A stretch of DNA of 64,000 nt. Source: Hornefia porci. GTDB taxonomy: Bacteria; Bacillota; Clostridia; Peptostreptococcales; Anaerovoracaceae. The DNA lies in contig NZ_MJIE01000001.1 of NCBI RefSeq assembly GCF_001940235.1, positions 1,116,001 to 1,180,000 of the forward strand. Reading direction: 5' to 3'. Under the pieces are notes generated by a model. That model had not been told where the DNA came from. It searched no databases and saw only the letters and a program-made list of their open reading frames with translations. Below are positions 8,701 to 17,881 of this stretch, piece after piece. The translations under genes were made by a program, and so were the position numbers. Within the stretch, counting starts at the first letter, position 1, and each line of letters begins with the position of its first letter.

Positions 8701-9425
8701 CAGCGAATATTCCACTTGCTCCGAACCGCCTTTTCCCGGGCGGTCGAATAATAGTTGGGAAACGCCTCCTTCAGATACCGGGCGTTGCTCACCCAGTTCA
8801 TCAGCATCAGTTTCAGCACCCGGCTGAAATCCTCGTCGAGATGACGGATATCCTCCTCGCTCAGCCGGGAGTAATCGCCCCTGAGCCGGAATTCGTCAAT
8901 CAGATGAAACACTCCCCACAGCATCTCCGTGAAATCCTCATGCTCCAGAAGCATGGGATTGGACGAAATGACAAGAAGGGCGACTCTCCGATCCAGAATC
9001 AGTTTTCTTGAACTCTCATAGATCTCCTCGTTAATGCTGACCCGGATATCTCTCTCCGAAAGTTCTCTCCTCAGCCGCCGTTCCTCCTCTTCACAGTCTA
9101 CACTGCGGTCCGCCAGTGACGCCAGCTCCGCACCGTCGTCAGCCGCCCGGAGAATCAGCGCCATCAGCCTTGCTCCCAGCTCCGTATAGAAGGTGCTGGT
9201 CAGCATACGGGTCTTCTCCTGTCGCTCTTTTTTCTCCTGCGCCGCGATCAGTTCTCCCACCACCAGGGTGGCGATGGCAATGGTCACCGGCATGAAGGCG
9301 AAATCCTGAAGGATATAGAACGCCGTGTTTCTCACATCGTGAAAAATCAGAATCTGAAGTCCGTAAATCAGTGCGGAAACCGCAATCAGCAGGAGGACAA
9401 TCCTGCGCATCTTACCTCTGTCCAT
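8700..9425 (-). CDS. Hypothetical membrane protein with two N-terminal helices
   Basis: I do not recognise the family. The 241-residue protein has two hydrophobic stretches near residues 8-28 and 40-60 (IVLLLIAVSALIYG and VTIAIATLVVGELIA), then a long charged, mainly helical cytoplasmic region rich in Glu, Arg and Leu with possible coiled coil around residues 110-130 (EEEERRLRRELSERD). The start at 9425 has AAAGGGAAAG upstream. It is convergent with glnN and lies 115 bases downstream of the alcohol dehydrogenase gene in the same direction. No catalytic motif was seen. It may be a small membrane-bound structural or sensory protein, but nothing supports a more specific role. Confidence 0.75.
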   Translation of the reverse strand: MDRGKMRRIVLLLIAVSALIYGLQILIFHDVRNTAFYILQDFAFMPVTIAIATLVVGELIAAQEKKERQEKTRMLTSTFYTELGARLMALILRAADDGAELASLADRSVDCEEEERRLRRELSERDIRVSINEEIYESSRKLILDRRVALLVISSNPMLLEHEDFTEMLWGVFHLIDEFRLRGDYSRLSEEDIRHLDEDFSRVLKLMLMNWVSNARYLKEAFPNYYSTAREKAVRSKWNIR

Positions 9426-9541
9426 CGTTTTCTTTCCCTTTTACTTTTCTTCTGCTGTACTCCTGCTGTGGCCGCACCGGACGCAGGCGCCATCCGGCAG
9501 AATCGTTTTTCTCTTCTGTCAGAACGTCTTTACTTTCTTTG

Positions 9542-10675
9542 TTACAGCTGCGCCAGCCGGCGGTACAGGCTGCGGATGTCCTCTGCCGAGGGAACTCTCG
9601 GGTTCGTCTTCAGGCAGCGATCCTTCAGCGCGTTTTCCGTCATGCGGTCAATGGCCGCCATATACGCATCCCGGTCTATTCCCAGCTCCTCCAGATTTCC
9701 CGGAATCCCGATACGGTCCATCAGCGCGCGGATGTGCCGTACCAGCAGATGAATCGTAGCCTTATTTGTTCCGGCCGAAACGCCGACCACACGGGCTATA
9801 TCGAGATACTGCAGCAGAGAATCGCCTTCTCCCGGCAGCTCAAGCCCTGCATTATATTCGATGCTCAGCGGCAGGAACATGGCGCAGCAGCGGCCGTGAG
9901 GAATGTGGAACTGCTCTCCGAGCTGATGAGCCATACTGTGACATATCCCGAGAGACGCCACGTTGAAGGCCGCTCCCGCCATACAGGACGCGTTATGCAT
10001 ATGCGCCCGGGCGTTCAGATCCGAGCCGTCGGTCACACACCGCTCCAGGAAGTCGAATACAGTCCGGATGGACTTCTCCGCAAAGGCGTCTGTAAAATCA
10101 TTGGCGTTCGTGGAAACAAAGGCTTCAATAGCGTGTGTCAGAACGTCCATTCCGGTATCCGCCGTGATTTTCGGCGGAACTGTCTCCGTCAGCAGCGGAT
10201 CCAGGAACACCACATCCGGCGTCAGATCATCGTCTACCAGCGGATATTTGACGCCCGCCGCCTTGTCCGTTATGACCGCGAACGCGGTAACCTCACTGCC
10301 TGTTCCGCTGGTCGTGGGCAATGCCACGAGCCGGGGCAGGTCCACGCCGCGATACTGGGCATAAAGCTTGACCACTGCCTTCGCCGTGTCGATGGCGGAG
10401 CCTCCTCCCATCGCAAAAACCGTGTCCGGATGGAAGTTCACGATGGCGTTCAGGCAATCCTTCACCACCTCCATATCCGGATCCGGAACCACCCGGGCGA
10501 AGATATCGTAGGGAACATTCATTTCGCGCAGTGTTCCGGTGACCAGATCCGTCTTTCCGGACTCCTGCATAAACGGGTCGCAGATGACATACGCCCGCCG
10601 CATCTCGAAATTCCGGATCTCCTCACAGCACCTGTGCCCCATGAAGATTCTGGTATTCATTATGAATTTTTCCAT
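9542..10675 (-). CDS. Iron-containing alcohol dehydrogenase
   Basis: A group III (Fe-ADH) dehydrogenase of ~377 residues. The NAD(P)-binding GGGSAIDTAK motif, PTTSGTGSEVT, the metal-site stretch MDVLTHAIEAF and the His-rich HSMAHQLGEQFHIPHG are all present in order. I chose the ATG at 10675 (MEKFIMNTR) because AAAGGAAAT lies just upstream; an in-frame ATG at 10699 gives 8 more residues but no better site. These enzymes interconvert short-chain aldehydes or ketones and alcohols, often disposing of NADH in fermentation. The C-terminus (KTNPRVPSAEDIRSLYRRL) resembles 1,3-propanediol and 1-propanol dehydrogenases, but substrate cannot be fixed. A HAD phosphatase gene lies immediately upstream in the same direction. 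Confidence 0.93.
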   Translation of the reverse strand: MEKFIMNTRIFMGHRCCEEIRNFEMRRAYVICDPFMQESGKTDLVTGTLREMNVPYDIFARVVPDPDMEVVKDCLNAIVNFHPDTVFAMGGGSAIDTAKAVVKLYAQYRGVDLPRLVALPTTSGTGSEVTAFAVITDKAAGVKYPLVDDDLTPDVVFLDPLLTETVPPKITADTGMDVLTHAIEAFVSTNANDFTDAFAEKSIRTVFDFLERCVTDGSDLNARAHMHNASCMAGAAFNVASLGICHSMAHQLGEQFHIPHGRCCAMFLPLSIEYNAGLELPGEGDSLLQYLDIARVVGVSAGTNKATIHLLVRHIRALMDRIGIPGNLEELGIDRDAYMAAIDRMTENALKDRCLKTNPRVPSAEDIRSLYRRLAQL

Positions 10676-10718
10676 AAAGTCAATTTCCTTTCTGTTCATG
10701 CCTGCCGGCGTCCGTTTT

Positions 10719-11432
10719 TCAGCCGAATATCACGTCTTCAATGTCTTCGCAGGAAGATGCGATGCAGTCTGCACGGTTCAGCATCAGAAACGCCCTGCTG
10801 CGAAATCCCCAGTCCACCGAAATGCAGTCCAGTCCGGAATTCGCCGCCGTCTGGATGTCCACCTCGGAATCTCCGATGTAGACCGCTTCCCGGCGGTCAG
10901 TCTTCAGCTGCCCCAGCGCCTTCTCCACCATATCCGGATACGGCTTGCGGCGGATTCCCCGAACCTCGCCTGCCGCGTAATCGAACAGCCCCTCAAAGTG
11001 TTCCCGGTTCAGGCTCTGAACTGCCTCATCCGGCTTGTTTGAGACCACCGCGATTCCGATGCCCCGCCGTTTCAGATTTCTGAGCATCGGCAGGATCCCG
11101 GGATAAGGACCGGTTTTTATATTACAGTGCTCCGCATAATACGGCGTGTATGCCGCCCGGATTTCCTCCGCCAGCTTCTCATCGACGGAAAGGGGCGGCT
11201 CGTCCTTTGTTCCGATCTGCTCCAGCCTCTCCAGAGGAAATCCGTTCTCCACCGCCAGTGCTCTTCGGATCGCCACAGCGGCGCCGCTTCCGAAGAAAAG
11301 CTTCACCTCGTCCTCACTGAAGTCGCTCCGACGTCCGAATTCCCTGAACGTATGATTCAGCGCATCCCTCAGATCCGCAATCGTATCCAGAATCGTTCCG
11401 TCCATATCAAAAATTGCAGCCTTATATCCCAT
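10719..11432 (-). CDS. HAD-family phosphatase, phosphoglycolate phosphatase-like
   Basis: A 237-residue HAD hydrolase. Motif I is FDMDGTILDT with the nucleophile and general-acid Asp residues, motif II is AVVSNKP, the conserved Lys is in RGIRRKPYP, and motif IV is YIGDSEVDIQTA. The alpha-helical cap between motifs I and II has the size seen in Gph and PpaX proteins, which dephosphorylate 2-phosphoglycolate or pyrophosphate. It is probably cytoplasmic. It lies 12 bases downstream of the MBL-rubredoxin gene and 43 bases upstream of the alcohol dehydrogenase, so the three may share a transcript. The substrate is uncertain, as is usual for this superfamily. Confidence 0.88.
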   Translation of the reverse strand: MGYKAAIFDMDGTILDTIADLRDALNHTFREFGRRSDFSEDEVKLFFGSGAAVAIRRALAVENGFPLERLEQIGTKDEPPLSVDEKLAEEIRAAYTPYYAEHCNIKTGPYPGILPMLRNLKRRGIGIAVVSNKPDEAVQSLNREHFEGLFDYAAGEVRGIRRKPYPDMVEKALGQLKTDRREAVYIGDSEVDIQTAANSGLDCISVDWGFRSRAFLMLNRADCIASSCEDIEDVIFG

Positions 11433-11444
11433 ATATTTTCCGTC

Positions 11445-12404
11445 CTATGCTTTCGTAAACTTGTCCTTCGCCTGCCCGCATCTCGGACAGTTCCAGTTCT
11501 CCGGCAGTTCTTCAAACTTTGTTCCTGCCGGAATTCCGTGATCGGGATCACCGATTTCCGGATCATATACATATCCGCAGACCGTGCAGACATATTTCCC
11601 GGTGGATTCCTTCACAATGGCCTCTTTCGGAGGAATGCTCTCCGGTGGATTATCCAGATCGCATACCCTCTTTGCCTCCAGGTTCTCATAACCCAGCGGC
11701 GTATGCGTGGAAACATAGACAGTAGGATTGTTTCTGATGAATTCTCTAACCATGTCCAGCGATGTTCTTGCCGCATCCAAATCCTCAAAGATCGTGGACA
11801 GTTTGTTTTCATACAAAGCCTCATCAGTATATGTAATATCTCCATGAATCATGTAGAAAAGACCCCCGTCTTCCACAATGACGATGCTGTTTCCCTTTGT
11901 ATGACCCGGCGCAGGGATGTATCGAATCCCTTCCGCAATCTTCTGCGAACGCGGGAAATTATGATAGGGTCCATCCTCAAAGGTCGCTGCGAGAGTATTT
12001 TGGTACGGCTTCATTTCGTCAGAATCCAGATCTTCCCTGCTGCAATATATGGTCGCATTAGGAAAACTTCTCAATTCGCCGGTATGATCCGCATGTTTAT
12101 GGGTGACCAGGATCTTAGAAATCTGCTCCGGCTGATATCCTGCCTCTGCCAGAGCCGACACATAATCTGTGATCTTGTTCCCCATGAAGAGAATCGTCTT
12201 TTCATCCGGAACCTGCTCCGGAAATTCCTTCGGCAGGCCGGTATCTACCAGGATAACCTCGTCACCGGTATCGATTACATAATTCTGCAGACTGGATCTG
12301 TACCGGATCGCAGGATCAAACTTCTCCATCCCTTCTTCTCCCCCAAAAGGAAGAGGCTGCAGCATATAGCCGTTCTCAAAAAGCTTTACTGGTTTAATCT
12401 GCAT
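11445..12404 (-). CDS. Metallo-beta-lactamase-fold hydrolase with C-terminal rubredoxin domain
   Basis: A 319-residue two-domain protein. Residues ~35-240 are an MBL fold with the metal motif THKHADHTG (His102, His104, Asp106, His107), a later APGHTKG His and MIHGDITY. Residues 270-319 are a complete rubredoxin with [10 protein letters not shown] and [11 protein letters not shown]; its four iron-binding cysteines are 273, 276, 306 and 309. There is no flavodoxin domain, unlike flavo-diiron proteins, so the iron site has no built-in flavin partner. The MBL motif keeps the HxHxDH order of hydrolases. It may be a redox-linked hydrolase or an oxygen/NO detoxifying enzyme fed by an external reductase; this is inference. 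It is followed 12 bases later by the HAD phosphatase gene. Confidence 0.9.
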   Translation of the reverse strand: MQIKPVKLFENGYMLQPLPFGGEEGMEKFDPAIRYRSSLQNYVIDTGDEVILVDTGLPKEFPEQVPDEKTILFMGNKITDYVSALAEAGYQPEQISKILVTHKHADHTGELRSFPNATIYCSREDLDSDEMKPYQNTLAATFEDGPYHNFPRSQKIAEGIRYIPAPGHTKGNSIVIVEDGGLFYMIHGDITYTDEALYENKLSTIFEDLDAARTSLDMVREFIRNNPTVYVSTHTPLGYENLEAKRVCDLDNPPESIPPKEAIVKESTGKYVCTVCGYVYDPEIGDPDHGIPAGTKFEELPENWNCPRCGQAKDKFTKA

Positions 12405-12415
12405 AATATCTCTCC

Positions 12416-12958
12416 TTACCGTAGATTTTCCGGAACAAAGAGTCCTCTGTCCGCGAGGTCTACGCCCTCGTTCTGAAGCAGTTTTATCTTCTTGTCCATG
12501 CCGCCGGCATAACCCGTAAGGCTTCCGCTCTTTCCGACAACCCGATGGCAGGGCACGATGATCGTCAGAGGATTGTGACCGACCGCACCGCCGACCGCCT
12601 GAGCCGAAACCCGATTTTTTCCGGTCTTCTCCGCGACAGCCTCCGCAATCCGCCCATATGTCGTTGTCTGACCAAAGGGAATTTTCAGCATTTCACAGGA
12701 AACCATTCTGCGAAAATCCGAGCCGGTGAGCTCCAGCGGCGGCAGAAATCCCGGATCCTTTCCCTCAAAATACAGATCCAGCCATTCCTTTGTCCTCAGA
12801 AAAACCGGCAGCTCTTGCTCTACAGGCTGCTCCGCTTCGTCCATCAGACTTCTGTCGTATTTCTGACGGTCGAACCAGAGGGCATAGAGCTTCTCTCCGT
12901 CCTCCGAATACATCGTCATGATCCCCAGCGGCGAATCGTATTTCATGCAGTAACTCAT
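12416..12958 (-). CDS. ogt: Methylated-DNA-protein-cysteine S-methyltransferase
   Basis: A 180-residue suicide DNA-repair protein that moves the alkyl group from O6-alkylguanine to its own cysteine. The diagnostic IVPCHRVVG acceptor site is present, preceded by the helix-turn-helix [14 protein letters not shown] and the Asn hinge GGAVGHNPL, and followed by [11 protein letters not shown]. The N-terminal ~85 residues form the usual ribonuclease-H-like domain. Size matches Ogt and lacks the Ada zinc domain. It ends 11 bases before the MBL-rubredoxin start, so it may be co-transcribed with that gene. Confidence 0.95.
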   Translation of the reverse strand: MSYCMKYDSPLGIMTMYSEDGEKLYALWFDRQKYDRSLMDEAEQPVEQELPVFLRTKEWLDLYFEGKDPGFLPPLELTGSDFRRMVSCEMLKIPFGQTTTYGRIAEAVAEKTGKNRVSAQAVGGAVGHNPLTIIVPCHRVVGKSGSLTGYAGGMDKKIKLLQNEGVDLADRGLFVPENLR

Positions 12959-13017
12959 TTCCGTCCCCCTTACAGATATTCCTCAGTGAACTGAATCCTT
13001 ACAGTTCCGTACGCCGC

Positions 13018-13422
13018 CTATCCGAAAAAGCGCCGGATCTCCGCTTCCGCAGACTCCGGGGAATCGGAGCCGTGAATCAGGTTGTATCTTGTCGACGCGG
13101 CGAAATCACCGCGAATCGTTCCGGCCTCCGCGTCTTCAAAACGGGTGGCCCCCATCAGGATGCGCATTCCCCGGATCGCGTTTTCTCCTTCTACGATCAT
13201 TGCCAGAACCGGCCCCGACGTCATGTATTCCACGATGTCCGGGAAGAAGGGCTCATCCTTCAGATGCGCGTAATGCTCCCGCAGGATCGGCTCGTCCAGT
13301 GTCATCATTTTCGCGTCGGCGAGGCGATAGCCCTTTCTCTCGATGCGGGCGATCACTTCCCCCGCAAGTCCGCGCCGGATGCAGTCCGGCTTCAGCATTA
13401 TATATGTACGTTCTGATGCCAT
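13018..13422 (-). CDS. ndk: Nucleoside diphosphate kinase
   Basis: The start at 13422 (MASERTYIMLKPD) is chosen over a longer frame because the protein then begins exactly as in the family and AAGGAC lies upstream. At 134 residues it has the normal length. The phosphate-binding KPDCIRRGLAG and the MGATRFEDAEAGTIRGDFA stretch are clear, as is the active-site His of NLIHGSDSPESAEAEI. It transfers phosphate between nucleoside di- and triphosphates through a phospho-His. Downstream comes the ogt gene, about 60 bases away in the same direction. Confidence 0.96.
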   Translation of the reverse strand: MASERTYIMLKPDCIRRGLAGEVIARIERKGYRLADAKMMTLDEPILREHYAHLKDEPFFPDIVEYMTSGPVLAMIVEGENAIRGMRILMGATRFEDAEAGTIRGDFAASTRYNLIHGSDSPESAEAEIRRFFG

Positions 13423-13525
13423 TATTGTTGTCCTTTCTCCGCGGCTGCCGCCATGCATGCGTTTGCCGTTCTTCGCGGTTTCCGCAGAGGCAGCGTCGCT
13501 GCGTCCGCGGCTGCCGCCGTTCCTG

Positions 13526-14620
13526 CTACCTCTCTCCAAACAGATCCGCCAGCACCTTGTCGGCGCTCATGCTGCGGTATTTCTCCGGATCCGCAAGCTT
13601 CTTCCCGCTCCAGCGGAAGCGGCCGTAGTCCCTGTTATATGAGGAGCCGTAGGTCAGGGTCGTCGACGGGAAACGGCTGTACCAGGAAGGATAATATTTC
13701 TTCATGTACTTTCTGGCAAGCTTCGCCGCCTGACTGTTTTTCACGCCTGCCCTGCTGTAGGTTCCACTGAGTTTAACGCCTGCCGGAGAACAGTGCAGCA
13801 CGACGGTGCTTCCGTCCCTGCATTCACCCAGAGAAATCCAGATATGCTCCGGTCCGCTCATGATGTCCCCGGCCTGATGCTTCTTCACCTTACTCGCTTT
13901 GGTCCAGTTCCCGTAGCCGAGGTCGGCGAACCATTTCCCCTGCTTGTCGGCGCCTTTCACAAAGCCCTTGCTTCCGTTCACGGTATGCAGAGTATTGTAC
14001 ATGAGCCACCCCACATATCCCGAACAGTCCAGTCCGCTGTTAATCTGATACCGGTAATTATTATAATTGTAGTACTTTGTTTTCGTGGCCGCAAAGGCTC
14101 TCCACCTGGGAGAGGTTCCGACGGTGCGCGCAGGCGTGCCTGCTCCGTTGTCGGCTTTGTTCCATCCGCCGCCCCAGACGTACATCGTACTCCCCATCGG
14201 CGCCAGCGCGGTACGCAGGAAATTCTTCACTGTGGAAACTCCTGCGGAAGCCACCGTTGTGTATCGCACAGCGCTTTTCTTTGTCTTAAGGTAGGAATTT
14301 CCCTTCTTCGTCCACGCTCTGACCGTGTAGCCATAGGTCACGCCCCGGGTCATATTCTTCCGGATCACTTTACAGGAGGTCACCTTTGCAACCCGGGTCA
14401 GTTTGCCGTTTCCGGCCTTCTCATAGACGATATATCCCTTCGCGCCGGACACCTTCTCCCAGGACACGGCGATACGGGTGTTCACCGCCGTCGCCATCAC
14501 GCCCTCAGGCGCACTTTTTGTGAAGGTTGCGGCACTGCACTGCCGCGGTACAAGCAGAACCAGGAGCATCAGGCACAAAGCCGCCGCCACCGGCGTCATT
14601 CTTTTCATCATCGTTTTCAT
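13526..14620 (-). CDS. Secreted NlpC/P60-like cysteine hydrolase with fibronectin type III domain
   Basis: A 364-residue exported protein. A signal peptide spans residues 1-30 (AALCLMLLVLLV, cleavage near CSAA). Residues ~38-120 are a fibronectin type III-like domain (VSWEKVSGAKGYIVYEK, YTVRAWTKKG). Residues ~125-300 resemble an NlpC/P60 peptidoglycan hydrolase: a candidate nucleophile in LDCSGYVGWLMY, then HIWISLG with a likely catalytic His, and VVLHCSPAG. It probably cuts or amidates cell-wall peptides outside the cell. The start overlaps the stop of the upstream C39-like gene by four bases (ATGA), so the two are translationally coupled. The last ~60 residues are Tyr- and Lys-rich. Confidence 0.85.
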   Translation of the reverse strand: MKTMMKRMTPVAAALCLMLLVLLVPRQCSAATFTKSAPEGVMATAVNTRIAVSWEKVSGAKGYIVYEKAGNGKLTRVAKVTSCKVIRKNMTRGVTYGYTVRAWTKKGNSYLKTKKSAVRYTTVASAGVSTVKNFLRTALAPMGSTMYVWGGGWNKADNGAGTPARTVGTSPRWRAFAATKTKYYNYNNYRYQINSGLDCSGYVGWLMYNTLHTVNGSKGFVKGADKQGKWFADLGYGNWTKASKVKKHQAGDIMSGPEHIWISLGECRDGSTVVLHCSPAGVKLSGTYSRAGVKNSQAAKLARKYMKKYYPSWYSRFPSTTLTYGSSYNRDYGRFRWSGKKLADPEKYRSMSADKVLADLFGER

Positions 14621-15249
14621 ATACTCTCCTTCTCCTCTTCCTTATCCCGGGGAAGCCCGATTTCAAACTGCTGGTAGTCCCAGGCGTCCAGCCACCGGCG
14701 CAGACGCTCCTCGTCATAGGGAACATTGTTTCCGAGCTCCTTTGTCAGCCCCGGATCCTTCGCATAGAAAACGCCCCGGTCATATTTCCAGAAGCACAGC
14801 ACATGCCCGTTACGGACCTTTCTTTTGTTCCCCCGGATATCATAAAAATCGGTCTGCCGTGAGGACGCCCAGATTACCGTATTCTCCCCGGACAGCGCCT
14901 TCTGAAAAGCCTCCGCGCTCCGTTCAAGGGGTCTGGACTCTATACCGAACAGCCGCCGGTTCATCCCGTTAAATCTGAGCTGAGCGTCGCCGCCGCAGAT
15001 ACTTGTGGCCTCCCTGTCGCAGACTCGCCGCTGATCGATTCCCGCAGAATCCCGCATACGATACACGTCCTCCGGCGTCAGCTCCCGGCCGGTGAGAATA
15101 TCGATGCACATGGTCAGCGCCACCAGTCCGCAGCCGTTGTAGTCAACCGCTCCCTCCCAGTAAGGAAGCGATTCCCAGGGCGCACCGTGCCGCTGCGAAA
15201 AAAACAGGTTCTCTCCCCGCCTCTCCATTTCCTTCCGGCTCATCCGCAT
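14617..15249 (-). CDS. C39-like papain-fold cysteine peptidase
   Basis: A 210-residue protein with the peptidase C39-like layout: an N-terminal Gln (FFSQRHGAPW), the nucleophile in YNGCGLVALTMCIDI, a His in NGHVLCFWKYDRG and an acidic partner in VFYAKDPG. No signal peptide or membrane segment is visible, so it may act inside the cell or leave by a route not evident here. It overlaps the following secreted NlpC/P60-like gene by four bases, suggesting joint production of two cysteine hydrolases. A NUDIX gene lies directly upstream. The target is unknown; the family includes both peptide-trimming and wall-related enzymes. Confidence 0.75.
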   Translation of the reverse strand: MRMSRKEMERRGENLFFSQRHGAPWESLPYWEGAVDYNGCGLVALTMCIDILTGRELTPEDVYRMRDSAGIDQRRVCDREATSICGGDAQLRFNGMNRRLFGIESRPLERSAEAFQKALSGENTVIWASSRQTDFYDIRGNKRKVRNGHVLCFWKYDRGVFYAKDPGLTKELGNNVPYDEERLRRWLDAWDYQQFEIGLPRDKEEEKESI

Positions 15250-15252
15250 CCC

Positions 15253-15903
15253 TCACGCCTTCCACAGATCGGAAACAAAATACATCATGGCGCACCATGT
15301 CACCATCGGATAACGATGCCCATGGGGATCCTTCCCGTCCCGCAGCAGGCGAAGGACCTCTTCCCGGGTGGCCAGAAGGAATCCCGCGAATTTCTCGCTT
15401 CCCACGGCGCCCTTCTGATTCAGTTCAGAAAGGTCATCCAGATGAGCCGTCATGGCGATCAGCGCCGTACACTCGTCGGTAAATCCGGGGCTGTTGAACA
15501 CCAGCGGATTGACCATGCGGATATCGTCCGTGACCTTCAGCATAATCCCGGTTTCCTCATAGATTTCCCGTTTCATCGCCGTGAACAAAGGCTGATCCGA
15601 TTCTTTGTCGCTCTCGTCCACCAGGCCTGCGGGAATGCTCAGCATATACTGTCCCGTAGGATAACGATATTCGTAATCCAGCAGCAGCCGGGGCTCGCTG
15701 TCCGGCGTCTCGATTACAAGAAATCCGCTGACCGCATCCGGCAGCATGGAATTAAAATCATTTTCTGATTTTATCGCCGCAATATTCTCCAGTTCCCTGC
15801 GCGAGGCGTCATAATAATGCGCGCCTTCCTCGTACTGAAGGTCGAAAACCCTGACAAATCTGGTGTCTGCTACGGTCTTAACGTTATCCTTCCGGATTGC
15901 CAT
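15253..15903 (-). CDS. NUDIX hydrolase, ADP-ribose pyrophosphatase-like
   Basis: A 216-residue NUDIX protein. The box is recognisable as SIPAGLVDE followed, after a slightly long insertion, by AMKREIYEETGI; the REXXEE core is intact, so metal binding and hydrolysis are likely. The preceding YRYPTGQYMLSIPAGL is typical of ADP-ribose and sugar-nucleotide pyrophosphatases. It probably cleans up nucleoside diphosphate derivatives in the cytoplasm. It ends three bases before the C39-like peptidase starts, so both are on one transcript. Confidence 0.85.
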   Translation of the reverse strand: MAIRKDNVKTVADTRFVRVFDLQYEEGAHYYDASRRELENIAAIKSENDFNSMLPDAVSGFLVIETPDSEPRLLLDYEYRYPTGQYMLSIPAGLVDESDKESDQPLFTAMKREIYEETGIMLKVTDDIRMVNPLVFNSPGFTDECTALIAMTAHLDDLSELNQKGAVGSEKFAGFLLATREEVLRLLRDGKDPHGHRYPMVTWCAMMYFVSDLWKA

Positions 15904-15996
15904 ACTGTGTCACTCCTCTCAAAGAAATCCTGCTTTCATTATATCGGTAAAACAGAGATTGTCAATCTTTCCATCGTTCCGGAGCGGATTCCGCAG

Positions 15997-16196
15997 GGGC
16001 TGTAACGGTCGCAGGTGAAACGAGCAGAGAGAATAGACAAACTCCACCGATTGTCTGAGAGATGAGGTCCCGAGTTTCGGTGGAGTTCTATTCTCTGTGA
16101 GTGAGCCGCCGCGATCGTCAGCGGCGAGGACAAAGCGACGGCGCTGCCCCGCCTGTCGCTGCATAGAAAGAGCCGTTACACCTGATTCGACAGCCC
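15997..16196. repeat. Long hairpin element between the NUDIX and pckA genes
   Basis: The 305-base gap between the two minus-strand genes is filled by nested inverted repeats. The outermost arms are GGGCTGT (15997-16003) and ACAGCCC (16190-16196). Inside is a 20-bp stem: AGAGAATAG (16028-16036) plus AACTCCACCGA (16040-16050) pair with TCGGTGGAGTT (16077-16087) plus CTATTCTCT (16088-16096), with a 3-base bulge and a 26-base loop. A GCCGC/GCGGC hairpin follows. No T-tract follows on either strand, so it is not a simple terminator. Confidence 0.7.
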
Positions 16197-16208
16197 TTTA
16201 TTCTGCGG

Positions 16209-17819
16209 TTACACCGCTACGCCTGCCGGCTCCACCAGCTGACGCGGGCCCGCATCAGCGATCGCCGGATCGATGTCAGGGTATTTCTCCGCAAAATTCT
16301 TCTCAAACAGCGCTGCCAGCCGGTTCGCCTGAAAATCGTAGGCCTCGCTGTCCTTCCATGTCGCCCGCGGATCCAGGATTTCCGCCGGTACGCCGGGGCA
16401 GCTGACGGGAACGTCAAGATTGAACTGACGGTTATGAACGAATTTTACATTATCCAGTTCTCCGTTCAGCGCTGCCGAGATCATGGCTCTCGTATATTTC
16501 AGACGGATGCGGGATCCTTCTCCGTAGGGGCCTCCGCTCCACCCTGTGTTGACCAGATAGACGCGGGTACCGTATTTTTCGAGCCGTTCTCCCAGCATCC
16601 GCGCATACACCTCCGCGCGCAGCGGCATGAACGGTTCGCCAAAAAGGGTGGAGAAGGTTGGCTGAGGCTCTTTGACCCCGCGCTCCGTCCCCGCCAGTTT
16701 CGCGGTAAATCCGGTAATGAACTGATACATCGCCGCGCTGCCGGACAGCCGCGAAATGGGAGGCAACACTCCGAACGCATCCGCTGTCAGGAAAACTACC
16801 GCCTTCGGCACGCCCCCGCGTCCCGGCTTCTGCGAATTGGAGATGAAGTCCACAGGATATCCGACACGGGTGTTTTCCGTCAGCGACCGGTCTTCAAAAT
16901 CCATCTCCCCGGTTTTCGGATCCATCACCACGTTTTCCGCAACTGCGCCGAATTTCACCGCGTGATAAATCTCCGGCTGCTCATCCTCCTTCAGGTCGAT
17001 GCACTTGGCGTAACAGCCTCCCTCAATATTGAACACTCCGGTATCCGACCAGCCGTGCTCGTCGTCGCCGATCAGCTTTCTTGCCGGATCCGCCGACAGA
17101 GTGGTTTTACCCGTGCCCGACAGGCCGAAGAACACCGCCGTCTCCCCGGTCTCCGGATCCATATTGGCGGAGCAGTGCATCGGGAGCACATGATCCTCCG
17201 TCGGGAGCACGAAATTCATTACTGAGAACACGGATTTTTTTATTTCGCCGGCGTACTGCGTTCCCGCGATGATTACAAAATGAGCTTCATAATCGATGAT
17301 GATCGCCGCCTCCGAATGTATCCCGAAACGCTCCGGGTCACATTTGTACCCCGGTACCGCGAGAATCGTAAAGTCCGGCTCGCCGAACCGGTCCAGTTCC
17401 CCGTCCTCCGGGCGGATGAGCAGATTCCGGATAAACAGATTCTGCCACGCTTTCTCATTGATGATTCTGAATTTCCTGCGATGCTCCGGATCCGCTCCTG
17501 CGAATCCGTCGAACAGAAATACCTCCCGTCCGTCCATGTACCGGATCATTTCGTTTTTTATGGCAAGGAAGGTTTCCCTGTCGATGGGTCGGTTGACCTC
17601 TCCCCAGTGAATAAGGTCATGCACGCCCTCTGAATCGACAATATATTTGTCGTGAGGCGATCTTCCTGTATATTTCCCGGTCTTCACCACCAGCGCTCCC
17701 GTGTCCGCAAGATGTCCCTCTCCGCGGCTCAGCGCCTTCTCCACCAGCGCTGCCGGATACAGGTTGCGATACACCCGGCCGGGCTTCATTCCAATACGTT
17801 CAAGACTGCACATCTCCAT
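16209..17819 (-). CDS. pckA: Phosphoenolpyruvate carboxykinase (ATP)
   Basis: A 536-residue ATP-type PEP carboxykinase. Signatures in order: TGKYTGRSPHDKYIV near the N-terminus, AIIIDYEAHFVIIAGTQYAGE (split here around the catalytic Lys-containing GTQYAGEIKKSVF), MHCSANM, the P-loop GLSGTGKTTLS, and IGDDEHGW. It interconverts oxaloacetate and PEP with ATP/ADP; in fermenting anaerobes it often runs toward oxaloacetate to fix CO2. The gene is divergent from a LysR gene 136 bases away, and the shared upstream region contains two palindromes. The start at 17819 gives the usual family length. Confidence 0.97.
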   Translation of the reverse strand: MEMCSLERIGMKPGRVYRNLYPAALVEKALSRGEGHLADTGALVVKTGKYTGRSPHDKYIVDSEGVHDLIHWGEVNRPIDRETFLAIKNEMIRYMDGREVFLFDGFAGADPEHRRKFRIINEKAWQNLFIRNLLIRPEDGELDRFGEPDFTILAVPGYKCDPERFGIHSEAAIIIDYEAHFVIIAGTQYAGEIKKSVFSVMNFVLPTEDHVLPMHCSANMDPETGETAVFFGLSGTGKTTLSADPARKLIGDDEHGWSDTGVFNIEGGCYAKCIDLKEDEQPEIYHAVKFGAVAENVVMDPKTGEMDFEDRSLTENTRVGYPVDFISNSQKPGRGGVPKAVVFLTADAFGVLPPISRLSGSAAMYQFITGFTAKLAGTERGVKEPQPTFSTLFGEPFMPLRAEVYARMLGERLEKYGTRVYLVNTGWSGGPYGEGSRIRLKYTRAMISAALNGELDNVKFVHNRQFNLDVPVSCPGVPAEILDPRATWKDSEAYDFQANRLAALFEKNFAEKYPDIDPAIADAGPRQLVEPAGVAV

Positions 17820-17881
17820 TTCTCTCCATCCTTTCGTATATCATCGGGTTTCGGATTTCTTCTTGATTTCATTATAGGAGC

